DNA of 64,000 nucleotides from Desulfosudis oleivorans (GTDB lineage Bacteria; Desulfobacterota; Desulfobacteria; Desulfobacterales; SURF-7): the NCBI GenBank assembly GCA_020723325.1, contig DYJD01000004.1:237469-301468 (forward strand), given 5' to 3'. The position numbers were made by a program, and so were the translations under genes. Below the pieces are notes generated by a model that made no database searches, had not been told where the DNA came from, and saw only the letters and a program-made list of their open reading frames with translations. The stretch's first letter is position 1. Each line of letters begins with the position of its first letter. Below, in pieces: positions 42,451-51,917 of the stretch.

Positions 42451-43236
42451 TTAGTATTGTGCGTAAACCTGCAGCATGAACACATAGTCGTCCCGCCAAC
42501 GGGCGATTTCCCGCCAGATGCGCTCCTTTTCAACCGGCGAAAGACGGGTTTTGGTTGAAAAGGCCAGGTGGTATGATTCAGAAACCAAGGGGGTGGGATT
42601 GATTTTAAATTTACCTTTGAATGCCGGATCCAGGTCCATATTCTCGGCAATCATGGAACTGGTGATGATTACACCGTTTTTATCCCGGATTAATTTGCCG
42701 AAATTTTGCTTGTCGGAATTGGCTTCTTCCACCTTTAAACCGGCTTTTTCTAGATCCGCCAAAAGGCTTTCCCCCCGGGGAATTCGCACCGGGGCCGGCA
42801 GGGAACGAATATCGCCTTCAAATTCATAGGGATTATCCATGTGGGTGATGACCACCTGGTCGATCTGCATGATCCGATAATTGGATTCCTTGGTTTGGGC
42901 CACATCCGGCGGGAATTCCAGAAATTTGTCCAAGTCCGGGTGGAAGGCAATGGAAATGATGCCGTCGATCTCACCGTTCTGGGCGCTGATGATGCAGCGC
43001 TTGCGGGGCAGGGTGATCATTTCAATCTGATAGCCCAGGGATTCCAAGGCCTTTTTCACAATGTCCACATGCATGCCCTTGGGCTTGCCCTGTTCTTCAT
43101 AGGTAAAGGGGTACCAATAACGCAAATCGCAACCGAGTTTGATGGGTTCTGCCCGGCAGAAAGCCGGCAAGACCTGCAGAAAGACCACCAGACAGATGGA
43201 CAGAGCGAATTTTTGCATGCAACCATGGGTTTGCAT
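42451..43236 (-). CDS. Periplasmic solute-binding protein, family 3 (261 aa), copy 1
   Basis: A signal peptide ending near FCRAEP is followed by the SBP_bac_3 fold (LGCDLRYWYPFTYEEQGKPKGMH, DIVKKALESLGYQ, PRKRCIISAQNGEIDGI). AAGGAG lies nine bases before the ATG at 43236, which supports this start over the internal Met7. Paralogous to 41599-42420 and encoded 30 bases upstream of it. Like that protein it lacks transporter partners. The binding-site residues differ between the two copies, so they may read different ligands. Confidence 0.86.
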   Translation of the reverse strand: MQTHGCMQKFALSICLVVFLQVLPAFCRAEPIKLGCDLRYWYPFTYEEQGKPKGMHVDIVKKALESLGYQIEMITLPRKRCIISAQNGEIDGIISIAFHPDLDKFLEFPPDVAQTKESNYRIMQIDQVVITHMDNPYEFEGDIRSLPAPVRIPRGESLLADLEKAGLKVEEANSDKQNFGKLIRDKNGVIITSSMIAENMDLDPAFKGKFKINPTPLVSESYHLAFSTKTRLSPVEKERIWREIARWRDDYVFMLQVYAQY

Positions 43237-43266
43237 AATAACTTACTCCTTTTGAACAGCTTCAAT

Positions 43267-43644
43267 TCAACTGAAAGCAGACCAGTCGATTTGAGCGATA
43301 TGGGTTTTCGTTTTTTGAACAGCTTGATCCAATTTGGTGAGGAGGCCCCCACAGGTGTTCAGATCTAATTTGGAAGCAGCCCCTTCCAGGTCCATGGCGA
43401 TTTGCTGGATGCTGGAGCAGCCCAGGTTGGCCGACATTCCTTTCAAGGTATGGGCAATGTTTTTCAGTTTTTCAGTTTCATTGGATTGCACCGCGCTTTT
43501 CAGTGACGCCACCATATCCGGCAATTTTTGTAGATACTCACCCAGCAGCATTTCCAGAAAAGGGGCGTCCCCCATGGCCCGGTCCAGGGCTTCGGTCAGG
43601 TCCAGGCAGGGGGCATCGGTTTGGTTGCTGTCATTCATTGTCAT
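43267..43644 (-). CDS. Stand-alone HPt phosphotransfer protein (125 aa)
   Basis: A four-helix HPt domain with the phospho-accepting His in IAHTLKGMSANLG. AAGGAG with six-base spacing precedes the ATG at 43644. It encodes nothing but the HPt domain and would shuttle phosphate between receivers of the two hybrid kinases of the operon or an external regulator. Its place between the solute-binding-protein genes, 10 bases before the family 1 gene's stop, shows operon membership. Confidence 0.9.
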   Translation of the reverse strand: MTMNDSNQTDAPCLDLTEALDRAMGDAPFLEMLLGEYLQKLPDMVASLKSAVQSNETEKLKNIAHTLKGMSANLGCSSIQQIAMDLEGAASKLDLNTCGGLLTKLDQAVQKTKTHIAQIDWSAFS

Positions 43645-43654
43645 TAAGTACTCC

Positions 43655-45382
43655 TTATTTTTTCCATTGCTTGATGAGATCGTCGTATTGAATGGTTACA
43701 GGTTTCTGCCGCGGTCTTGGGCCTTTGGGGCCGTTGGGTTGCTTGTACCACTCCTCCTTGGTTTTGAGCGGATTCAGTTTGGGCGAGTATTTGGCCAGCT
43801 TTAGTTTTTCCATGAGCGAATCCTGGGATTCGGCCAGGGCGTTCATGGCCTGTGTCGGTGTCATTTCTCCGTTGACGGCCTTGGCAATATACGTCCACCA
43901 GAGGCCGGACAGGCCGGGATAGTGGGGCACATTGGGGCCGGTGTCCGTCCATTTTTTTTCCTCCGGTGACCGATAGAATTCAATCAGTCCGCCGTACTGG
44001 TAGGCGTTCTGGGTAAGATAATCGGAGAATATGGTGGATTTGCGGATGGGCGTGCCCCCCACCAGAAATTTTTTAAGGTTGACGGTTTTGCTGACACAGA
44101 ATTGGGCCCACAGCCAGGCCATGGCACGGTGCTCGCCGCGGACATTGGCGGGGATGGTCCAACTGCCGGCATCCTGATAGCCGACCTTCATGCCTTCTTC
44201 CCAATAATCGCCGTGGGGACTCGGGGCCACGCGCCAGACCGGCCGGCCGTCCCGGTCCACCACCGGACTGCCCGGACGGTGGAAGTCATCGGCGGAAAGC
44301 CAGGTGATATAGCAAAAAATGTCCTGGGCGATATTGCCTTTGGAAGCCTGGGGCCCATGATTCACCCAGTCCCATTTGCGGGCCTCGGGCGGAGCATATT
44401 TCAGCCATTCGACAAATTTGGTGAGGGCATAGATGCCGGCCGGACCATTCAATTCACCGCCCCTTTCGGCCATGGAGCCCACCGGTATCTTGTCCTGCAC
44501 CCGAATGCCCCAATCATCAATGGGCAAGCCGTAGGGGATGCCCTTGCTGCCCACGCCGGCCATGCCCAGCCAGGAATCGGTGAAGCGCCATTGCAGGGAC
44601 GGCGATGGCAGGGCATAATCCAGATGGCCGTAAGCCGAGACCTCGGAACCGTCCGGATTTTTCATCTTCCGGCCGGTGAAAAATTTGGCAATGTCTTCAT
44701 AGGCCGACCAGTTCAACGGCACCCCCAGCTCATAACCGAATTGTTTTTTAAAATCCTCCCTGGTTTTGGCATCGGTGAACCAGTCATAGCGGAACCAATA
44801 GAGATTGGCGAACTGCTGGTCCGGAAGCTGCAGCAGATTGCCTTCATAGTCCTTGCCGAATTCGATATTCAGAAAATCGTTCAGATCCAGATAGGGGTTG
44901 GTGTATTTTTGGCCCTCGCCTTTCATGTAATCGCTGAGCACCACGACCTTGTTCAAACGCAAATGGGTGCCCTTATTATCAGAATCATTCACATAGGCAT
45001 CATAAAGCTGACGGCCGGTCATCATTTGCTCCATAATGGTCTTGACCACATCGCCCTCCCCGATGATGACATGGTCCACATGGATACCCGTGATGTCTTC
45101 AAAGGCTTTGGCCAGCACATCCCGCTCCCAGAAATGGGTTTTGATATCTTCGGCCGTGGTTCTGATTTTTTTCCCCTGAAAGGGTTTGGCTGCCTCGGCA
45201 AACCATTTCAGCTCCTTGATTTGGTCGGTCTTGGAAATGGTGCTGGGCTGGAATTCCTCGACCCATCTGGAAACGGCTTTATCCGGGGTTTCCGCTGTTG
45301 CCGGACCGGCCAGGAGCATCATGGCGGCGAGGCCGGCGGCAAAGCACTTGGATAAAAAGATTTGAATTCGGGGTGTGCACAT
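43655..45382 (-). CDS. Periplasmic solute-binding protein, family 1 (575 aa)
   Basis: Signal peptide MCTPRIQIFLSKCFAAGLAAMMLLAGPATA. The mature part resembles the long carbohydrate or glycerol-3-phosphate-type extracellular binding proteins (NVRGEHRAMAWLWAQFCVSK and TIMEQMMTGRQLYDAYVND are typical). The start is set at the ATG at 45382, which has GGGAGGAA immediately upstream; the longer frame from 45406 overlaps the previous gene. No ABC permease or ATPase is encoded in the operon, so the protein is an orphan, and a sensory role beside the kinases is likely. The mature length is above the family average. Confidence 0.83.
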   Translation of the reverse strand: MCTPRIQIFLSKCFAAGLAAMMLLAGPATAETPDKAVSRWVEEFQPSTISKTDQIKELKWFAEAAKPFQGKKIRTTAEDIKTHFWERDVLAKAFEDITGIHVDHVIIGEGDVVKTIMEQMMTGRQLYDAYVNDSDNKGTHLRLNKVVVLSDYMKGEGQKYTNPYLDLNDFLNIEFGKDYEGNLLQLPDQQFANLYWFRYDWFTDAKTREDFKKQFGYELGVPLNWSAYEDIAKFFTGRKMKNPDGSEVSAYGHLDYALPSPSLQWRFTDSWLGMAGVGSKGIPYGLPIDDWGIRVQDKIPVGSMAERGGELNGPAGIYALTKFVEWLKYAPPEARKWDWVNHGPQASKGNIAQDIFCYITWLSADDFHRPGSPVVDRDGRPVWRVAPSPHGDYWEEGMKVGYQDAGSWTIPANVRGEHRAMAWLWAQFCVSKTVNLKKFLVGGTPIRKSTIFSDYLTQNAYQYGGLIEFYRSPEEKKWTDTGPNVPHYPGLSGLWWTYIAKAVNGEMTPTQAMNALAESQDSLMEKLKLAKYSPKLNPLKTKEEWYKQPNGPKGPRPRQKPVTIQYDDLIKQWKK

Positions 45383-45395
45383 ATTTCCTCCCTTG

Positions 45396-46130
45396 CTATT
45401 CGACATTCTTTAGGCCGATGATCAAGACACCGATGGTTTTACCGTTATCCAGAACCGGTACGGAAATTTGAACACTAATGGTTTTTGTGCTGTCATCAAA
45501 GGCAACCGGGCCGACATAAACCTTGCCGTTGCCGTTGTTAAAGCATTTGATGAATTTGTCTTCATCCCCCTGCCAGTAATCGGTGGTTTTGGGGTATTCG
45601 CCCACCACGGCGCCCTGGTTGTCACACAGGAATGCCTCCACGTAAATACTCCTGTTTTCAGACAATTTATTATATAGAAAAGTTCCAGACGGATTGGTCT
45701 GCAGTTCCATGACAAAATCACCCCTTTTTCCGGCAATCCATTCCTGATCGATTTTCCGGATTTCTTCCAGGCTCATCCCTTTCTGATTCTGCCCCCTGAC
45801 CGACTCGATGAGAACAGAAGACCGGGCCAATTCCTTGATCCTTTCCACATGAACGGCGATAATGGCTTTCATGCGTTTTGATAAGGAATCATCCGCTTGC
45901 CGGATTTCCGGCCGGGTATCCGCTGCCCACGATTTTCCCTGGGAAAACAACAGGAAGAGAAATAGGGCTGTGATCAGAAAAATTAGCCACAAGTATATAA
46001 AATTATTAATGACCAGCCGATTCCGGCTGTGCATCGCCATGGTTGATATCAAGTGATGGAATGAGAATCGCATTGTTACCAAATTCGACATGGTCCGGCT
46101 CAACCAATCTTCGGCGCTGGAATGCGGCAA
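45396..46130 (-). CDS. Membrane-anchored Cache/PDC-like sensor protein (244 aa)
   Basis: One TM at about 43-66 (FIYLWLIFLITALFLFLLF) and an extracytoplasmic domain of about 170 residues. The pattern (SVLIESVRGQN, IRKIDQEWIAG, VEAFLCDNQGAVVGEYPKTTDYWQGDEDK, VPVLDNGKTIGVLIIGL) is that of a single Cache/PDC sensor. There is no output domain, so it must act through partners such as the binding proteins or kinases. It is the first gene of the leftward sensory operon, ending 14 bases inside the region preceding the family 1 gene. The exact start is uncertain because several in-frame ATG codons lack a clear ribosome site; 46040 or 46073 are alternatives. Confidence 0.72.
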   Translation of the reverse strand: MPHSSAEDWLSRTMSNLVTMRFSFHHLISTMAMHSRNRLVINNFIYLWLIFLITALFLFLLFSQGKSWAADTRPEIRQADDSLSKRMKAIIAVHVERIKELARSSVLIESVRGQNQKGMSLEEIRKIDQEWIAGKRGDFVMELQTNPSGTFLYNKLSENRSIYVEAFLCDNQGAVVGEYPKTTDYWQGDEDKFIKCFNNGNGKVYVGPVAFDDSTKTISVQISVPVLDNGKTIGVLIIGLKNVE

Positions 46131-46687
46131 TTTTGGGGCTGTATTTCAAGAAGAACAAAAGCGCGGCCGACACCGACGGCGCCGTTTGCAGGGTTGAATC
46201 CGTTTTCTTTTGGGTTCGGTAAGTTTATAGATTGATTTTATAATTGACATTTATACTAAACTATCCAACTAATCGCAATATTATTTTTTACTGGGTGAAA
46301 TCAGAAGCCTGGTTTGGGTATTGAAATCGATATGTTTATTCGTTTTGATATCAAAATTGTTGCCAACCCTGACAAGTCCTCAAGACCGAAGTCTGGATCA
46401 CCGAGTCTCCGACGCACCTCTTGCACTTCAACGGTGAGCGTTTTCTCGGATCCTATGAAGACTGAATGGCCCGAAGAGCAGTTCAACCGAATCGGCGAAC
46501 AAGCTGCTTGCGGTGCTTTTACATTGCATTGGAGAGCGGTGATATTGGAATGGATTCAGGCAATAAGACGGTTTGCCGGAATTGTAAAACTTTTGTAAAA
46601 CCGTTGTTTCCGCTTGTAAAGTTATTCCATTTGCCATAGAAAAAACGAATTTTGTAGCAAATCCTTTCGTAGTAGGAAGTACGTACC
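46131..46687. other. Intergenic stretch, no gene recognised
   Basis: About 560 bases between the sensory operon and the acyltransferase gene, which diverge. Several short frames occur on both strands, but none has coherent protein-like sequence, a ribosome site or a conserved partner. It must contain the promoters of both transcription units; no convincing elements were identified. A purine-rich GTAGGAAG at 46671-46678 is the ribosome site of the acyltransferase gene. Confidence 0.6.
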
Positions 46688-47686
46688 ATGATAAAAACCA
46701 GCCTGTATCAACTCCGCGGTATCGTCACTATTTTATTGTATGTCATCAATACCCTGTTCTGGTGTTTTCCGGTCTATCTTTTGGCCATTCTCAAGGCATT
46801 GGTTCCGCTGAAACCGCTGCAAAAAATGTGCAGTTGGATGATCAACGGCCTGGCCAACAATTGGGTGGGTATCAACAGTTTGATGCAGCACCTTTTCTGC
46901 AATATCCGTTGGCATGTATTCGGCATGGAGAGTTTAAAGCCCAAGGACTGGTATCTGGTGGTGGCCAACCATCAAACCTGGGTGGATATTCTGGTGCTGC
47001 AAAAGATCTTTTATCGCAAGATCCCTTTTCTAAAATTTTTCCTGAAAAAGGAATTGTTTTGGTTTCCCATCATGGGGCAGGTCTGGTGGGCTTTGGACTA
47101 TCCCTTCATGAAACGCTATTCCCAAAGCTTTTTAAAAAAGAATCCGCATTTGAATGGGCGCGATCTGGAAATCACCAAAAAGGCTTGTGAAAAATTCAAA
47201 ACCATTCCGGTTTCCATCATCAATTTTGTGGAAGGCACCCGTTTCACCAAAGCCAAGCATAAGAAACAGCAATCCCCCCATACCAATCTGCTGAAACCCA
47301 AAGCCGGCGGAATCGCCTTTACCCTGGCGGCCATGGGGGAACATTTGACCAGCTTTGTGGATGTCACCATTGCCTACCCCAACGGGATTCAGAGTTTCTG
47401 GGACTACCTGTGCGGCAAAGTTCAAGATATCCGGGTGCAGATCAGATCCTTACCCATCACCTCGGAAATGCTCGGCGACTATTTTCATGACGAACAATTC
47501 CGGGACAAATTCCAGCAATGGCTCAATGTCCTCTGGGAGCAGAAAGACAAGGGCATTGAAACCCTCATCAATACGCCCATGCCGGATCAGAATGCCGATG
47601 AAGCGGGCATTCCACGTTTTCTGGAACCCATCCCCCTGTTGGAGTCCATCATCCTGCCTACGAAAACAGCACCGGTGTTGCCATAA
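46688..47686 (+). CDS. PlsC-type acyltransferase, YihG-like (332 aa)
   Basis: A 1-acyl-glycerol-3-phosphate acyltransferase-type protein with the catalytic HX4D box NHQTWVD (His95, Asp100) and the second motif FVEGTR (Glu182-Arg185). A hydrophobic N-terminal segment (about 12-38) anchors it in the inner membrane. The spacing and the PLLKPKAGG-like third motif (LLKPKAGGIAF) resemble YihG rather than PlsC itself. It probably acylates a lipid headgroup or lysophosphatidate with unusual chain specificity. Monocistronic; the gene to its right is convergent. With the ketosynthase locus far to the left, a link to the product lipid is possible but unproven. Confidence 0.85.
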   Translation: MIKTSLYQLRGIVTILLYVINTLFWCFPVYLLAILKALVPLKPLQKMCSWMINGLANNWVGINSLMQHLFCNIRWHVFGMESLKPKDWYLVVANHQTWVDILVLQKIFYRKIPFLKFFLKKELFWFPIMGQVWWALDYPFMKRYSQSFLKKNPHLNGRDLEITKKACEKFKTIPVSIINFVEGTRFTKAKHKKQQSPHTNLLKPKAGGIAFTLAAMGEHLTSFVDVTIAYPNGIQSFWDYLCGKVQDIRVQIRSLPITSEMLGDYFHDEQFRDKFQQWLNVLWEQKDKGIETLINTPMPDQNADEAGIPRFLEPIPLLESIILPTKTAPVLP

Positions 47687-47787
47687 GCATATGATGCGGG
47701 AAGCTGGGTTCGGGTGGCGGCTTATTGGCTGGATTGTTTGCCAAGGTTGTTTTATTTGAGTTTTGATAATTCGAATTTGTTTCGTAT

Positions 47788-47829
47788 TTCGATATTCGAA
47801 TTTCGGATTTTTTTCTTCCGGCCGAAACA
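47788..47829. repeat. Family D AT-rich repeat, copy 1
   Basis: TTCGATATTCGAATTTCGGA, a T-run, then CCGGCCGAAA. The same arrangement of TCGATATT, GAATT, CGGATTTTT and CCGGCCGAAA occurs at 60150-60195. It lies between two convergent genes. Confidence 0.6.
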
Positions 47830-47867
47830 TGGGAGGTTTCGCGCTGCAGTAGAAAGGTCGCCTCATC

Positions 47868-48950
47868 TCATCGCGTATCCTGTATCCTGTAGTGCGCATC
47901 CCGTAACAGTCGGTTGATGTCATTACTGTTTTGCTCGATCAGTCTGAGGGCCGCGGCCGCGCATTCCGGGGCGTAAAATGATCCGCTTTTTTCCAGAAGC
48001 TGATTTTTGGCCCATTCCATGGACAGGGCCGGCCGATAGGGTCGATGGGAGGACATGGCTTCCAGAACATCGGCCACGGTCAGGATTTTGGCCTCTGTTT
48101 CGATTTGATTCCCGTGCAAATTGTTCGGGTAACCGCTGCCGTCAATATGTTCATGATGCTGTTGAATGATGGCCGCCACATCCTTGCCCAGTGAATCGGA
48201 AAAGGGAATATCCTTTAAAACGTCAAAGCCGGCCTGGGGGTGGCATTTGATCAGTTGAAATTCGATGGGTGTCAGGCGGGTGGGTTTTACCAGCAATTCC
48301 GCCGGGACCGCGGCCTTGCCGATGTCGTGCAGCAGGCCGGCCACTTGCAGGGTGTCCAATTCCCTGCGGGTCATACCCAGTTCGGTTCCGATGGCCACCG
48401 CCAGCATGGCTACGCGTTGCTGGTGCCCGGAAGTATATGGATCACGCATTTCGATCAAACGTCCCAGGGATTGAACCGTGGCGTAAAAAGTCTCGGCCAG
48501 GGAAGCGGTTCGTTCCGCCACTTGCTTTTCCAGCATGGCATTGCGGTTGATTCTTTCCTGGATCATTTCATAGCGTTCAATGCAGCGCTGCACGGTGTGA
48601 ATCAGAAATTCCACGGATAGCGGCTTGTACAGATAGTCGCAGGCCCCCAACCGCAAGGCGGCGATCACGTCACCGGTGGTGCCGATGCCGGAAAATACCA
48701 GGATCTGGGTGGCCGGGGATTCTTTTTTAATGATTTTCAGAAGATCGAAACCGGTCATCTGGGGCATGTTGATATCGGTCAGGATCAGGACCGGTTGTTC
48801 CTGCTTGAAAATGCGGATGCCGGTTTCACCGTCCGGGGCAGTGAATACATCAAAGCCTGCCCTGGTCAAGGCTTCGCGCACGACTTCCAGAACAATGGGT
48901 TCGTCATCAATGACGAGCACTTTGCTGATATTTGAATCATCGGTTTGCAT
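47868..48950 (-). CDS. HD-GYP response regulator, c-di-GMP phosphodiesterase (360 aa)
   Basis: Residues 1-125 are a receiver with Asp59 (LTDINMP). An HD-GYP domain occupies about residues 160-350: metal-binding His208-Asp209 (LLHDIGK), the HP motif near 237, His265/His266 and the GSGYP loop (271-275) are all present. It should hydrolyse c-di-GMP when phosphorylated. It is the third gene of a leftward operon after the binding-protein and hybrid-kinase genes, and the kinase at 49008-51905 is the evident phosphodonor. A family B repeat remnant fills the 57-base gap to that gene. Confidence 0.92.
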   Translation of the reverse strand: MQTDDSNISKVLVIDDEPIVLEVVREALTRAGFDVFTAPDGETGIRIFKQEQPVLILTDINMPQMTGFDLLKIIKKESPATQILVFSGIGTTGDVIAALRLGACDYLYKPLSVEFLIHTVQRCIERYEMIQERINRNAMLEKQVAERTASLAETFYATVQSLGRLIEMRDPYTSGHQQRVAMLAVAIGTELGMTRRELDTLQVAGLLHDIGKAAVPAELLVKPTRLTPIEFQLIKCHPQAGFDVLKDIPFSDSLGKDVAAIIQQHHEHIDGSGYPNNLHGNQIETEAKILTVADVLEAMSSHRPYRPALSMEWAKNQLLEKSGSFYAPECAAAALRLIEQNSNDINRLLRDAHYRIQDTR

Positions 48951-48962
48951 ACAGTATCATTT

Positions 48963-48999
48963 CCCACTATGGAGGACGGCCGAGAAGTTGATCAAGGCC
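48963..48999. repeat. Family B repeat remnant
   Basis: CCCACTATGGAGGACGGCCG and the GATCAAGGCC end match the right half of the 80-base elements at 19654-19733 and 20618-20696. It lies between the kinase gene and the HD-GYP regulator gene of one operon. Confidence 0.65.
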
Positions 49000-49007
49000 T
49001 GCAATAT

Positions 49008-51905
49008 CTATGGTTCGGAGAGTAGCCGGTGAAGGCTTTCCACCAATTGCCGCATGGAATAGGGCTTTTGGATGAAATCTTTTACCCCCATGCTTAGCAC
49101 GGATTCCACCCGCTCGTCCAGTCGGAATCCCGATGCCAGCAGCACTTTCAGGTCAGGATCGATTTTTTGCATTTCAATGAAGGCATCCTTGCCGGATTTG
49201 CGCGGCATGACCATGTCCAGCACCACGGCCCTGATCTCCTGATGACGCCGGGCAAAGAGTTCAACCCCTTCCTGGCCGTCGTGGGCCAGCAATACTTCAT
49301 AACCGCATTTTTCAAGGATGGTGCGCGCCACCTCCCGGACGATTTCCTCGTCATCCACCACCAGTATCAGCCCGCTGCCATGGGGGAGCCGATTTTCGTC
49401 CGGTCGGCCGGCTTCGGTCGCCGCACCCTGGTATGCCGGTAAATATACATTGACGGTGGTTCCACAACCCGGTTCGGAATACACATCGATGAATCCCAGG
49501 TGCTGTTTGACGATGTTGTAAGCCACGGCCAGACCGAGGCCAGTGCCCTGGCCCTGCTCCTTGGTTGTGAAAAAGGGATCAAAGATGCGCGCCACGGTCT
49601 TGGCATCCATGCCCACGCCAGTATCCTGGACCGACAGTTGCACGTAATCCCCTTGGGCGGCTTCGGGGTGGGCAACGTGGAAATGACTGCCGCCAGGCAG
49701 GACTTGTATTGCAACGCTTAAACGTCCGCCCTGTTTTTCATCCTTGGCGCGCATCAGGGTCATGGCATGCCCGGCATTGATGCAAAGGTTCAGCAGAACC
49801 TGTTCCATCTGGGTGGAGTCGCCCATGACCCAGGCCTTTTTATCACAAGGCTTGGGCGCCAGTTCAATACTCTTATCCAGGGTGTTCATGCATATTTTCA
49901 TGACACTCTTGAGGGTCTGATTCAGATCCACTGTTGTAAGGGTTATTTCATGCCGGCGGGAAAGGGAGAGCAGTTGCCGCACCATGGCGACAGCCCGGGC
50001 TCCGGCCTCATCCATCATGTCGAGCATGCGGCTTAGTTCCTTGGGCTGCAGGGTCTGATTAACGGCCAGGTTATATTTCAGAATCGAGACAGGACCGGTC
50101 AACCCAGCCAGCATGTTGTTGAAGTCGTGGGCCAGCCCGCCGGCCAAGGTGCCGATAGCCTCCATTTTCTGCGACTGAATAAGCTGGGCCTCCAGTTTGC
50201 GGCGTTCGGCCGACTCCAGGGCCAGGGAAATGAGGTTGACAATGGCGATGGCAAAGTCTTGATCATGAATAGTCCAGCGCACAAGATCCCTGATTTTTTC
50301 ATGGCACAGGACCCCCACGATTCGCCCTTGCAGACGAATGGGGACATCCAGCAAGGAGAAGATGTTGAAAGGCTCCAAGTAATCCATGCTGAGCTCGCTG
50401 GTACGCGGGTCCATGTGCGCTTCGTCGGCGGCGATGCAGCGGCTGTTTTCCAAGGCTTTAAAATACCGTGGATATCGGCTTGAAAAAAGCGTGCCGCTCT
50501 TTTCATGACGATTTTCGTTCAGGAGGTAAAGATCCTGACATAAAATGGCGGAGCGGTCGGAGTTGAACAGCCACACCGAGACCCGTTCCACTGGTAATGC
50601 CCGGGCAGCGGCTTCGGTAATACGTTTCAACGCCGTTTCCAGGTCGCTATAGGCGTGTTCGGTCAACTCCAGCAAGGTGGCCTGGAAGCGCATGAGCCGC
50701 GCCGCGTTCTGGCGCTGTTCCTCCTCGCTTTGCCGCAACGTTTCCTGGGTACGCCGGAGTTCGCGCACCTGTTGTTCCAGATTGCCGTAGAGCATGCGCA
50801 GTTCGGCCTGCATGCGGCGAAAGGCGCGCGCCAGCACGCCCGCTTCGTCCGGCCGCTCCTCCTCCGCCAGTTCGGCGGAAAGGTCACCCGCCGCCATCTG
50901 TTGAACCGTCACGGTCAGGGCGCGCATGGGGCGCACGAGGCGGCGGGAGATCCAGAATCCGCAGCCACCGGCAACCAGCATGCCGAGAGCACCGAGGGCG
51001 ATGAGGTACCATTGCATGCGCCGCACGCCGGCAAGGGCCTCTTGTACCGGCCATTCAACAATAACGGCCCAATCCGTGCCGGCAATGGGGGCGTATGTGC
51101 CCACCACGGATTCATTTGTCAGTCCCCGGTATTGATGAGGGCGGCGCTTATCTCCAGCCGCGCCGAGAATGAATTCGGCCACCGGCGGTATCCGGCGCAT
51201 GTCCTCGCCGAAGCGTTGCAGGACCGTTGAAAGTTCCTGGTAAGCCACAAAGCGGCCGTCCTTGTCCACCAGATAGGCATAGCCGCTTTGGCCGATGCGA
51301 ATTTGCATGACTTTGCGCCAGAGTTCCAGGGCATTCACTTCCGCCGTCAAAACACCGGTGATCCGGCTGCGGCGCACCGGGAGGGCGATTCGCAGCGATA
51401 GCAAGCCGCTGTCAGGGGAGACAAATACCGGGCTGACATAAAGGCGGCCGGCAAAGGCCGTGCGAAAGGCCGGTTCGGCAGCCACATTGCCCAGTTCCCC
51501 GGGCAGGAAGGTATGAAAGCGCGATACCTTGACCGTTTCAGTTCCAGATAGATCTAAAAAGGTCAGTTGACTGAAAAGGCTCGGGTTTTGAATGATGATG
51601 CTTTCCAGGGCTTCCTTTTGTCCGGCCGGCGGCAAACGGTCGAGATTCTTGATATGCTCCAAGAGCTGAAGGCTGGCAACAGCATTGATCACGTAATCGG
51701 AAATCAACTGGGCCATGGCCTCGGAGCTTTTTTCCTGCACCAGGAAGGCGCTGTTGCGCTGGGCACTGCGGGCTATCCAGATCAATCCCAGACCGACGGC
51801 CGCAATGGTGGCCACGGTGATCAGGATGGAAGTCCAACTCAACTGGACGGCAAGACTCCTCTGCCACGGTACGGCGTCGCCTGGATTGGGATTCTTTTTT
51901 TGCAT
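49008..51905 (-). CDS. Cache-HAMP-GAF hybrid histidine kinase with receiver (965 aa)
   Basis: TM1 at about 25-47, a double-Cache periplasmic sensor (50-290, with SGYAYLVDKDGRFVAY), TM2 (298-318), HAMP (320-375), a coiled coil, GAF (410-565), HisKA with His593 in GGLAHDFNN, an HATPase with DTGVGM and GTGLGL, and a C-terminal receiver near 840-960 (VVLDMVMP). It is encoded 12 bases after a branched-chain-amino-acid-type binding protein and upstream of the HD-GYP regulator, so it likely senses the same or a related ligand and passes phosphate to the phosphodiesterase. The receiver at its own end may act as a regulatory sink. Confidence 0.91.
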   Translation of the reverse strand: MQKKNPNPGDAVPWQRSLAVQLSWTSILITVATIAAVGLGLIWIARSAQRNSAFLVQEKSSEAMAQLISDYVINAVASLQLLEHIKNLDRLPPAGQKEALESIIIQNPSLFSQLTFLDLSGTETVKVSRFHTFLPGELGNVAAEPAFRTAFAGRLYVSPVFVSPDSGLLSLRIALPVRRSRITGVLTAEVNALELWRKVMQIRIGQSGYAYLVDKDGRFVAYQELSTVLQRFGEDMRRIPPVAEFILGAAGDKRRPHQYRGLTNESVVGTYAPIAGTDWAVIVEWPVQEALAGVRRMQWYLIALGALGMLVAGGCGFWISRRLVRPMRALTVTVQQMAAGDLSAELAEEERPDEAGVLARAFRRMQAELRMLYGNLEQQVRELRRTQETLRQSEEEQRQNAARLMRFQATLLELTEHAYSDLETALKRITEAAARALPVERVSVWLFNSDRSAILCQDLYLLNENRHEKSGTLFSSRYPRYFKALENSRCIAADEAHMDPRTSELSMDYLEPFNIFSLLDVPIRLQGRIVGVLCHEKIRDLVRWTIHDQDFAIAIVNLISLALESAERRKLEAQLIQSQKMEAIGTLAGGLAHDFNNMLAGLTGPVSILKYNLAVNQTLQPKELSRMLDMMDEAGARAVAMVRQLLSLSRRHEITLTTVDLNQTLKSVMKICMNTLDKSIELAPKPCDKKAWVMGDSTQMEQVLLNLCINAGHAMTLMRAKDEKQGGRLSVAIQVLPGGSHFHVAHPEAAQGDYVQLSVQDTGVGMDAKTVARIFDPFFTTKEQGQGTGLGLAVAYNIVKQHLGFIDVYSEPGCGTTVNVYLPAYQGAATEAGRPDENRLPHGSGLILVVDDEEIVREVARTILEKCGYEVLLAHDGQEGVELFARRHQEIRAVVLDMVMPRKSGKDAFIEMQKIDPDLKVLLASGFRLDERVESVLSMGVKDFIQKPYSMRQLVESLHRLLSEP

Positions 51906-51917
51906 AGATGGTTTCTT

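Noticed and set aside
44102..45355. A 417-residue open frame on the plus strand opposite the family 1 binding protein
   Set aside because: Its translation has no recognisable motifs, and the opposite strand encodes a clear secreted binding protein with a good ribosome site. It is an antisense shadow.
46314..46598. 94-residue plus-strand frame in the gap before the acyltransferase gene
   Set aside because: The translation looks random, with no ribosome site and competing frames on the other strand.
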